From: Dromaius novaehollandiae
Lineage: Eukaryota > Chordata > Aves > Casuariiformes > Dromaiidae
Assembly (NCBI RefSeq): GCF_036370855.1
Contig: NC_088103.1
Coordinates: 10,789,404 to 10,853,403, forward strand
Direction: 5' to 3'
DNA: 64,000 nt
Positions 22,301 to 34,300 of this stretch are shown here, one piece after another; positions within the stretch are counted from its first letter, which is position 1, and each line of letters begins with the position of its first letter. A model generated the notes under the pieces. It saw nothing but the letters and a program-made list of their open reading frames with translations, was not told the origin of the DNA and did not search any database. The position numbers and the translations under genes were made by a program.

Positions 22301-25300
22301 AGCCTAGAAGAATGTGCTTACAGCAGAAATGGGCAGTCAGCTAATGGAGGAAGCTTGGTCAAAGGATGTTGTTTAATAAGATAGAAAAGCATACAAATAG
22401 AAGGGAATAAGATTCCAAATACTCTTACAAGTAAAAGCCAGAAGCAGCAAAAAAGAGGGAGCCTGAGGATAAATTAAAAAAATGTGGAGGAGCAAATAAT
22501 TTTATAAAAGAAGGTGGATTTTAGAGGAAGGGATGATGGAGCAGTCATGTATGGAACACTGCTGAGAATCTGGAGAAGGGTTTTCATTATATGGGGGAAA
22601 AAAAACTGAGAAGGCTGCAAACTCTTTTGAGAGAACTTCAGAATTTGGATACAGTATAGGATGTGAGGATAGAGGGAGAAATGTAAGGTCACACCCAACA
22701 ATGAGCTAAGGGACAAGGATGACACTGGGAGTTGGGAAGAAGCATATAAATATTCAACAAAGAGACTAATTTTCTTACGCTAGCAAAACCTCAAGCAGTG
22801 TGCACAAACCTGTTACCGCTTACCATTGATCATTTTACTTGTCATTAAAGCTTTTGAGCTTTGTTGAGTAAGTTTTAATATAATTTTGAATAATGGTTTC
22901 TTTCTTTCTTTCTTTCAGTAGCACAGTTAACAGTCTACATGCAAGAGTTGATTCATTAGAGAAATCAAACACTAAGCTAATCGAAGAGGTATTATTTATT
23001 AGAAATGTATAATACGTATTATTTACTCTCAAACACTGTTTTTATAAAATATTTTAATTATTCTAATCTATACAAATACTGCATATTTTCAGATACCTTT
23101 TAATTTGGCTTGAAGAAAAGGTGCAGTAGTTGCAGGGAGTTGAAGTCAGCTTCCCTTGGTAACACGCAGCATTACTAAGTGCATTCTTCAGAACATCACA
23201 ATTTCTCACTGGCAACTCAAACAGAAAAGGTGGCTTTCTTAATACCAGCTGTCAGTCATATTTTGTGCAGTTGACTAGTCCATAATGGATGACACCAGCT
23301 ACTATGTAGAGAGTGAAGGCAGTTCAACAAGCAATTTCTGTTGGTTCTCAGTCTTAACCAAGGGATATTTTCTTGTTCATTTACTGTATGCAGTTTTTAA
23401 GATTTGTCTAACTCTGCTTCTGTATTTATATCTTAGATTTTCACATATATTTGATGCTTGACTAGATTGCATTATACTTAGCTTTATGAGAGAGGGAGAG
23501 ACTTTTTTTTTAACCCAAGCTATTTGAGCAATACCTAATGAAGTGGAAAACTGAAATGTCTTAATTCAGCTCTGTTGATGAGATAGTATTAATGTATCCA
23601 GATAGAGGAAAATTTTTTTTTTTTAATATTAATTCTCAGAGTTTTATGGTTCTTTTACAAGTCTTCATCTCCAACTGTCTGCCTATTTTGATCAGCTGCC
23701 TTATAATCCTGAGAATAAGGTGTATATTACAGGGGAGCAGCTGTAAGGTTTTCTCTTTTGTACTTTTTTTTTAATCTGTGAGGACTTTGCTTATCTAAAT
23801 TGCTGCGTATGATACATTAAGATGTCCAAAAAGAACAGAACTAGATATATTTGAATGAAAAAATCCCCACCCTTTAAGAAGAGCAAAGGGGATTGAGAGT
23901 CTTTAATCCATAAGGAAGCAATGAGAAGAAAGCATAAACTTATTTATCAGACAAAATAACGAAGCATCTTGCATATACATACTGTTGTATAAGAAGAAAT
24001 TGCCATTCCTAAAAATGGGAGCTTTATGTTTTCTTTAAAAAGGAGAATAAAACCTTTGTTTAGTAGACTGAGAGAAGAGGACAGAGAATATCTTGGTCTT
24101 GCATGCATTAGAACATTTTTATTTTTTCTGCAGAAAAGTGGTCATACTTACTTTTTTTTTTTTTTTTTTTTTAGTTAGCAATAGCCAAAAACAATATAAT
24201 TAAACTTCAGGAAGAAAACCATCAATTAAGGAGTGAAAATACACTTATTTTAATGAAAACACAGCATCATCTAGAGGTATGCTAGTTTTACTATATTTAA
24301 AGTATTGTGATTCATTTGAATTGTCATTTGAATGTTCTTACATGGCAACTTTAAGCAAGTAGTAGCTGGGCCAAAGCTAAAGCAACTTATGTTGGGGAAA
24401 GGACATATTAGATCTGGAAAGTTTATAGTGGTGTAAATATATAGAAATTATGTAAGCCTTAGATTACTCTATTACCACATGCAAATTTTATAGCATTTTT
24501 CCATGTTTTCTTTCTTTTTTTCTTCCCTGTTGTGCTTTTTGCTTTAAGCTGTCAGCTATGTCTAAGGACATTTAAGACAATATTATCTAGAAATTTTGTC
24601 AAAACTGTGTGTGTTTTAGTTGGCAAGCTGTGTGTTCTGAGCTGTCTCATTATCTGAACAATATGTCATTAGGAGTAATTGTACAATTGCTTAACAGCTT
24701 GCTTTTTTTTTCTCTTTTTTTAAGCTCTAACTTGTAGCTCCATATATAACTTCCTGTATATTTTACAGGATAATTGGTAAAAGCACAGGTTAAGCAGATG
24801 TTTGGATTGCTTGGGTTATAGAAGATTGCTGTGTATTGAACTGAGGAGGACTATATTGCAGAACAGTTGTTTATTTTGCTACATTTACTCTATGAATTGT
24901 CATTGTAAAACTGATGGGCACATAGCAGAAACAGAAGCTCCTTCCCTGTTTGCGTTGTACTTGGAGACTGTATGTTTTAAGTGGGTTTTTTGCACTACTG
25001 TTAAATTTATCACATGCATTTCTAAACTTGCAATGAAAAAGATAAATTCTTCATATCTTCATAGGTAACTAAAGTGGATGTTGAAGCGGAACTTCAGACA
25101 TACAAACACTCCAGACAGGGTTTAGATGAAATGTACAATGAAGCACGCAGACAACTTCGAGAAGAATCACAGCTTCGACAAGTGAGTACTCTTTTCTAGG
25201 AGTACCCTGCATTTCTAGAAGATTATGTTTGAGAAGAGTCAGTATATAAATATTTCTAGTTTCGCTTTTGCACCAGTCCTCCTGCCCTTAATCCAGAGTG

Positions 25301-28300
25301 TTGCTTCTTTAACTGCATCTTATAAAAAGGCTTTTCAAACACAGCAACCGATACATTAATATTTCTGTAACAATGTTGTTAAAAACATAGAAAACACAGT
25401 TTATTTGAGAACGTTAGAGGTAGGTTGTTAACAGTACTGTATGCGTGGTTTTGTTCTTGTGTTAAATATTTCTTGCAAAAATAGAAGTACTTTAGTTCTA
25501 TTTTTGTAATTAATTATTAGCCAACTCTTTATAAGAAATTATTCTGGTGGTGTTGCATGATGTGAGGTATTTTCTCCCAAGGTTAAAAAAAGAAAAAAGC
25601 AATAGTCACTAAGTACAGGGGCATAGTGTTTCTATAATGGATTTTTTTTTGCATAATTGCGGGGGGCAATAGAGTTTCTGTGGTGGTGAAATAGATGGTG
25701 CGGCAACCCTGTTGGAGTTTAGCTTTTGCCTTTTTCAAAACAGTAGATAAAATGTTGTGTAATTGTTTAAAGATTCTGCATTGCATTGTGTTTCTGTGTT
25801 TTACAGGACATGGAGAACGAGCTAATGGTTCAAGTTAGTATGAAACATGAGATAGAACTTGCCATGAAGTTGCTGGAGAAGGACATCCATGAGAAACAGG
25901 ATACTCTCATAGGCCTTCGACAGCAGCTTGATGAAGTTAAAGCAATTAACATGGAAATGTACCAAAAGCTGCAGGTAAAGGAACAGTCTCTTATTAAACT
26001 GATGAAATGACTTTGATGGAAGAATGAGAGATGCCTTACCCTTTTGTTTAATTAAACACTGCTGTTTCCTTAATTTTTAGTTTCTTTCTGCTTCATAGGT
26101 CAGCTTGCCATTTCAGAATATTCCTGATGCAAACAGGACTTCACACAAAGCAGTTTTTAAGGCAGTCACTTAATGTTATTGGGATTATAGAAGAAAAGAG
26201 CATGAGCAAAACAGTATGGCCTATTAGCATCCCCTATGGAATAGGGAGAGTAATGCTTTATCTAATGACATTCATGCCTGTGTTGTACAAAAAACAGCAA
26301 GAGAACTATAAAAGGTACAGGCAAGTAGTGGGGTGTTAAAGAGGAGATCTGAGCGTTCAAAGTAAGGAAAGGCATTTGGAAAATAGACCTTTTTTAAATC
26401 TGTTAACAGGTTAAGTTTTGTATCAATGTAAGGCTAAAAAATCTTTGGGAGAGTATGGATCACAGAGGCCCAAAATACAGTTAGCAAATGATGAAATGCC
26501 AGGGAAGTTTAGTGGTGAATTATTTATGTAGAAGATAATTTCGATTAATGGAGCAAGCTTTCAAAAGCAGCACCAGAAAATAGTCAAGTTTGTAGCAAAG
26601 TGAAGGGAAAAAGTCAAAGGGCTGCTGCAGAGAGAGAAGTGAGATTGTAGACAGGATGCTGCTTTCTACCTCTAACTGGTGTGTGAGGAAACTGGACTAG
26701 GAGAAGAGAAATAGAAAGACAACTGGAAAGAAAAGTAAGAAGAGACGATTCTTAGGTATGTTATGATCTGTAGTTTTTTGTTTTTCTTTTAAAGCTGTAC
26801 TTCTGGGGACCATAGGTAACCTGGTTTCACTTAATGACATTCAAACCCTATTCCTGGACAATCAAATGAGTAAATTTCCAGGACTGGGCATCTTAGGTCT
26901 TTTTAGTAAGGGTATAATGGGCTACTTAAAAAGATAATCGATGAATTTAAGTTGAGTTGCAAAATGAATAGCTAAGAAAGGAAACCAAAATGAAAAATGT
27001 GTTCTTGTTAAATAGTGTGTACATTTACAAAGCATAAAACTACAAATAAGCTTTAGGCATGACATTTTGTTTAGGTGCTTTTTGTCAGTTACATTTTTTA
27101 AACTGGAATGTTTAAAACAAATCAAAACTTGAAGCCATTTTAATGTTTTTTCCTTCAGACATTGAAGAAAAACCTCCATGAGCTGACAGTGTAATACGAA
27201 CCCACTTCAGTGTTAACCTTTTTTATAATACAGGTTACTGAAGATGCTATGAAAGAAAAGAATGAAATAATTAGTCGATTAGAGGATAAGACCAATCAAA
27301 TTAATGCAACTATGAAACAACTAGAACAAAGGTACAGGTTCATCTTTGTTTTTCTTCATTCATTTCTCCATCCCTTTCCCTTACTGCATTCCTATACAGT
27401 TGCCACTGAAATGTAAATTTCAAGTTGGAAATTGAAAAGGGAAGTTTCTGAAACAGCCACCAGTGGTTTATTGTTTGTTTTTTGTTTCTTGTAATAAACA
27501 GATTTATTTTAATCACAAACTTAAACTTTCATTTTTCTTCCTCCACCATCTTTCCTCTGATCCTGGGTTTTTGTGCTGATATCAACAGCTGTTTTTTAAG
27601 CTGTTTCAAAATTCTGATTCGTTATCATCTCTTTTTTTTCCCTATCTGAATGAAATGCAAAAGAAACCAAAGCATTAATCTTGAATATACTTAAGCATGC
27701 GCTTAATATAAATATTTAATGCCTTCATGGATCACTGCTATATTTGCTGAAGTTACTAAAATTGTCAGTTGCTTTAAAAGTACCGTTATCTTCAATGCTG
27801 TAATGAGTTTTTACACTGAAAGTTTGAGAAGTGAAACACTAAAATTCCAGTGTGTGGATTTACATTATAATTAGAGTACATATTTTGCATAATTAAAATG
27901 CCATTCATATGTATAATTTAGTGGTCTATATGCAACATCGATCTTTTAAATTGTAAAATGTAACATATCCATAAGCCCTGTCATGTTGGTGTTTGACATG
28001 TCGTTTTTTCTTTTAAAATTGATTATGAAAAACATGGTTATGTATTAAAAGATTTAGTGACATGAATATTCTTTTATTGACATCCTTTTTCCCTCTTTTT
28101 TTCTTTTTATCCTTTATCCTTTATCCCAATTTTTGTTTTTACTATTTTACTGCCTTCATCCGTCTCTGATTTTTGTCCACTGCATTCATGAAGTGACAAA
28201 GATCTGTTAACTCAAACTAGGACTATTGCAATGTCATTCATCAAATGTGCCAGCAATGAAGCTCAGCACCAGTATAAACTTGTCAAAGATATATCATTCT

Positions 28301-31300
28301 GAAAGCTCCTCCAGACCTGTTGTGTTTAAAAAATTACTGATAAAATAAAACTTAAGAATTTTAAAATTACAGTTTTAAATATAAAGTGGTATTAGAAATC
28401 TTGCACTGTAACTGACCATAGCTGGGTTCTGTTGTTTTCTGAAGGAACATCATCTCCCATCTCACTTTACCCCTCTTAAAAAAAAAAGAAAAGAAAAGAA
28501 AGTAATTGCATTTTTATTAAGCAAACAGACGCTACTTTTCTAATAATAGTTAATCACTTTTAAATTGTCAAAGTTTACTTTAAAAGGTTAGCTGTCTTTA
28601 CTTTGACTTCACATTATGACGACCATTGTTTCTAATCTAGTGATTTTTCCTTTTCTTTATTGTACTAGTAGATTTAAAAAGTAACCCTTCTGACCAATAT
28701 TTCTCTTCTCCCCTGCTTATTTCTTTCATATTTAGGTTGTCTTTATCTTGGGATAAAGGGGGTTGGTTTTTTTGGTTGTACCTAGCACTGTTTTCATAAA
28801 CAGTGTGGGTTTTCTGTTTAAGCGTTGTGCCAGAACGATATATTAAAAAAAAGGGAGGGGGGGAGAAGGTTAAAAATAAAAGTTCTGTATGTACAGTGGA
28901 AGGATTACAGGGTTTTGGGATAAAACAGCTAAAGCACAATTCTGTTTTGCTGATGTGAAGCAAAATATTTTCACAGAGGTATGTAGTGTTTGGAGCCCAG
29001 ACTTGGGTAGGACTCCAGGCAGGAAGGGTTATGCACTTGGTAAATTTTGTAGCTGTAATTCCTACTTAGAACAGCAGCATCGGGGCAGTTGTAGTAGTAG
29101 CCAGGATTTGCATTTAGGGTGCAGATCCTGAGCTTGTCTAACCTGTTTGTCAGCTAAGTGTCTTACCTCTCTGTGGATATGTCTGCATTGTAGTCATAAC
29201 CTGTGGCTTTGCCCAACCTGTTTTCCCTCCTTCCACCCCTCATTAGGCAGGCTTTACAATCTTATTACTGCTTTGAGTTGCTGCTTGCATGCACTGCTGG
29301 AATGGATGTACTTTACTTGGACATTTAGTCTGCATGCAGCAGAAGCATGCAGGTAAGAGAATGTCGTCGCCCTTGATGTGCTTCCCGCTGTTTCCCTGAA
29401 AGTGCGGAGGGGAAGCTGATCAGGGAGAATCCTTAGTGTTTCAGCAGAAGGGTTTGCAAAGGTGGAGGCGAGACCCAGCAGTACAGGAAGGGCTTCTGCT
29501 CCGTGGTTATATGTTATTTTATTCCTTGGTTTGCAATCAGAGCGAGCCTTTAACACAGGATGGTTTGGGGGGGGGGGGGAGGGGGGAATCCCCTATCCCC
29601 AAAGAAAGACCCAAAACAGAAACACCCAACAAAACAACAGAGTAGACCACGGCAGAAACGGGAGTGTTAACCACCTCATAGTCAATCTATGCAAACAAGT
29701 ATCTGCCTCAGTATCATCTCAGCAGGAAAACCTGCTGTGAACTTAGCACAACTCTGTATTTGTCTGAATCACAGCTGTGCAGTTTGCCTTGGTGCTAGTC
29801 TAGAGGCTGATGCTGTAGCCTGGGTTGGCTAGCATGTTTCTCAGGTAGCAAGAGGAAGATCCCTGTCTGTGTTGGTTGTGGAAACTGCAGTGTAGTTTCT
29901 TTTGTAGTTTAGAGAGGGCTTTAACTTGCTTTGGGTTTCCTGTCTTGTGTAGCTTCCTTCAGCCTCTTTTGCCCTGTGAATTGACTCTGCTTTTTCCCAA
30001 TATTCTCTTCCCTGTACACCTGTTTTGGCCCTCTTTGCACTACAATTACAAATACGACTGGGAATATTGTTAAAACAACTGATACAGTTGAATGGGATAG
30101 TACAAGCTTTATAATGTAGTTTAATTCCAGTCTTTTATCACTTGTTTACTGGCAGTTTTTGGAAACTCGCACTGGTGCAACTTCATCAGTAGAAGCACAA
30201 ACGTAGACAGACTGCCGACTCAGTTTCCTTTTCTTTAGCTGACGTTGGCAGTTGTGAGTTTCTCTCCATTCAGCCAGCTGCTGGGAAGCGAGAACTCAAG
30301 CACTGAGAGCGGGTGTCTCGGGTTTCTCCCACCACTTACCTGGGTGGCCACTTGCAGCGTTTTTTTAAACAAGACTCTTCAGCTGGGGACATTCAGTAGT
30401 ATTTTACAGGCTCTTTTCATCAAGACAGGTGTAGCTGTGGTAACGCAAGTTCCATTTTAGTACCCTTACCTTCGTCACATTACGTCTGTCTTTTTTTGGA
30501 CTGAAGGGATGGTCAAGCAGAGAGAAACCACAATGAATTAATGGATTTCAAGGGCAGGAGAGTGCTAGCTGAAGCAGAAAAACAACCCTTAGAGTTCTAA
30601 AAGAAAAGATTAAATTAAAAAAAACCCTGCTTGATTAATGTTTTATTTATTTTGTCTATAGTATGGAGCTATTTTAACCAGTGTAAGAATGCATTATTTT
30701 TAATACAGATTATTTAAATTTATTTAATAGCGTAACGTAGTTGACGTAGTTCTCTAAATGTAGTGGCACCCTTCAGGCTGTGTCTTGTTGTATTAGGATA
30801 GGTATGTTTTTGCTGTTTGATTGCAGTGCTCTGTGTTCAGCCTTACACCTGAATTGTTTGGGGCTGTTTTTGCACAACACACACTCTGCCCTGTCTTAAT
30901 GGGTGGTTAGTACAAACCAAGTACTTCTACAGGCTTTATTTAAAACAAAACAGAAAAACCTTCCCAAAATAACACATGAACATATGCTAAAAATAAAAAG
31001 CATTAAGGTATATGCTTCAATTCTAAAATATGTATCCTCATGCTTTGGCATCTGTTATTCATGAGCATAAAATAAAAAAAGTATCAAGATTTACAATGAT
31101 TACTCTCTTACTGTATGAAAACAGGAGCTACTTCTCTAGGCATTGTATGGATTTCTCGTTTGAGTTTGTGAGTTTCCCCCAAACTTTGTTTTCATTTAGA
31201 AATGTTTCTATTTCCCCATTTTTCTTTTATTTGTTGTCTTCACCCTCTACACCCTAGTTCTAGCCTCAGTTTTACCCAAAGTTGATTTGAATTACACCAG

Positions 31301-34300
31301 ATTGCAGCAAGCAGAGAAGGCTCAAATGGAAGCTGAGAATGAGGATGAGAAACTTAAAGAGGAATATGTGAATAAATCTGAAAGACTGCAGAAAGAATTC
31401 TCCCAGAAGGAGAAACAGCTGTAAGTATATCTTTCCCCTTTTGAAAAATATACAGCAGTAAACATTCTGCAGTGCAGTATGTCTTGTTACAGGACCAGCC
31501 GGTACAAGCTGGTTGTTGGTAAATGATTTTGAACAAAATGTAAATAGTAGAGATGTTGATACTAGATACTGGCAATGTGGAAGAAAATACGCCATTCCAA
31601 GAAAGTTGTGCTACCTGTGCGCACTTACAAAATGGTGTATAGCTAGAAACGAAAGAACAACAGCAATATTTTTTTGGTGGGAAGTACCAGCTTAACTATT
31701 AGGAAATTATCCCAAGAGGGGAAAAGTATGTAATACGATAATAGTAATCCACACTTTTATCCAAACCCAGAAATATGTAACAATATAAACTTACAGAAAT
31801 CATAAGACTAGTATAACTGATCAGGCTTATGAATAAGGTAAAACCTCAGAAGTGGTTTAACTAACCACTATGCAGGAAATAATAATAAAAAAATCCACTA
31901 GAATCATAAATATAAAAATGTGAAATAAAAGCCAACCTCTGCCCTTTCTCATGTTAAATCCTCAAGCAGGATTTAACCCAGAGAGTGTCCATCCAGCTAC
32001 CTGTTGTGAGGAAGCTATCAGGAATAAAAGCAGTTAACATAGATGTTCTGATTTAAATAAATATCTAAAGTAAAAAGCTCCCTGTAGGGGTAGGTGTTTT
32101 CCTTTTCTGGAAAGACAACAAGTAAAATATTTAAGATGGTGCAAATCTGTGGCACTGCAAGGATTGGAGCGTAAAAATTAGTGGCTTCCAGTCTGATGAT
32201 TAGCCCACCCTGCCTCTCTCATAACTCTGAATGTTAATAAATTTGTTTAACTGCCATGACAAATGTTTACTTTACTACCACAGTCATCTTTACAGATTTT
32301 GGCAAAAGAACAGTTCAGACCCCAACTTTAGAATTCTGCAATTCTGAAACCTCAAGGTCATGTTCACTTCTGATCTTTTCCAACCAGATGCTGAGGTAGT
32401 GTCCCAAAATGTAAGTCTTTCCTTTAAAAATGATTTTGCTTTTAAAACAGGAAAACTAAGTGTGGTTCTCCACCAAAACCCTCGCATGTTTACTGTCAGG
32501 ATTTTTCCTCCTTTATTGCATTGGCAGGATTTAGATCTAGAAGCTTGAACAGTGTGCTCCCATCCTTGTTTTCTCTGTGATGTTCTAAAGACTGACTCTT
32601 CCAAGTGAAATTGCAGCTGGAGTGGATCTTCCATCAGAATAGCCTTAGTTCCTTTAACTGGACTCAAATAGCTATAATTAATAGAATTTAGATCCCTCTT
32701 TATATTGAACCTCAGCTATATAGGAAGCTCACTAAAACCAATCCTCCCTACCAATTCTATTCAAATTTTCATAAGCCTTAGTCTAAAACAGAAGATTAAC
32801 ACCTAAAGATAGAATACTAAATAACTTTTGTGAGCACAAGAGATGAATGTAATCATTCTCTGCATCACCAGTGGCAAGGTGGTTTGTTTGTATTTATTTT
32901 GGAAACACGCTATGTAAATTCAAAGGTGGGGGCTTTCTGTTATGCATGTTTGAAAAGATTCTTTAGGATTTTGTGGTTTATCTACTCTTGGTCATATTGT
33001 AAAGGTCAGCTCTTCAAAATGTGTAGAAGTCCTGATCTTTTAAAATGTACTTTTTTTCAAAGCACTTTCTAAATGGCAGTGTTGTGTTTTCCCTATTACA
33101 CTCATGTCTAAAGTGTTATGATATTGCTGCATTATTTCTTTTTAAAAAATACCAACTGATCGGTTGCTTATTATGCTAGTAGTATATTGCACCCAGAAAT
33201 AAACTCATTTTTAATTAAAAAAAAATACTGTTGTGCACAATGATTGTTTTTTGTTTTGCAATTCTAGGCTTCAGCTGGAAACAGATTTGAAAATAGAAAA
33301 AGAGTGGCGGCAAACCTTAGAAGATGATCTTCAAAAGGAAAAAGAAACTATATCTCAGCTCAGAATAGACACCCAAGAAATAATTAACCTTAAAAAAGTA
33401 AATTCTGCAGTAAAACTAAAACTTGAATAGTAATTTAGAAATTGACTGCAAAGGTAATTTGTGGACTTAGACATGGTATTTTTAAGACTTTCTACAAGTT
33501 GGTAAGAAAGATTAGATTAATCTATTCTGACAAATAGATGAAGAAAATATATTTGGGAAAGAATTGTTCTTCTTTTTACTCTGTGTCTAGTCTTCAGGTC
33601 AGAACTCAGTCCCTTGAATAAGGAAAAATGAAATCCTTATTTTCCATTTTCAGCTGTATTGAAGACTCTGTCTTCTTACGGTGGGCCAGAAAGTGCTTCA
33701 GGTTCTCTCTAACTTGGTATACATGGCTATGTAATGTTGTTTTCTGTGCAATCAATCATTTTTACTCCCTTCCTGGAGAAGACTGAAGAAGCAAAAATGC
33801 TTTGTCTTTTAAGGTCCAAGAGAAATTAATCTTGGTTTGCTGCTGTTAGATTTAGATTTGGGAATCTTAATAGAAGATAGTGTGATGGAACAATTAATCT
33901 TACTTTCTCAGTAAGATCAGCTTTGGTTAGGAATATTTTTCTAGGCAGTAGGCATATACAATATTGTTCCTTTTTGTGAATATTTTTTTTTCTTTTAAGG
34001 AGTTTCTTAAACTTCAGGAGAAGAACAGGCAACTGAAAAGGATATGTCAAGACCAAGAAGCAGCTCTCCAAGAACTGGCATCCAAGCTTAGCGAGTAATT
34101 TCATTTTTCATGATGATTATATTTGTCATATAAAAGTGAATTAAGGAAAAATATAGGATGGTAGTCATGTGAATTACACTGTATAAGACAGTATTACCTG
34201 GCCAGTAATCTAGAAGAAGAAAAAATATGTTTAGTTAGGTCAGGTCTGTTTACATGCATTTCTGTCTTTGGCTGGTGGGCTAGTTATGAAGTCATGTGCA

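Noticed and set aside
32290-32667. 125-codon minus-strand frame in RUFY2 intron 13
   Set aside because: I looked for a retroelement match. The composition is slightly suggestive of decayed repeat DNA, but nothing could be named.
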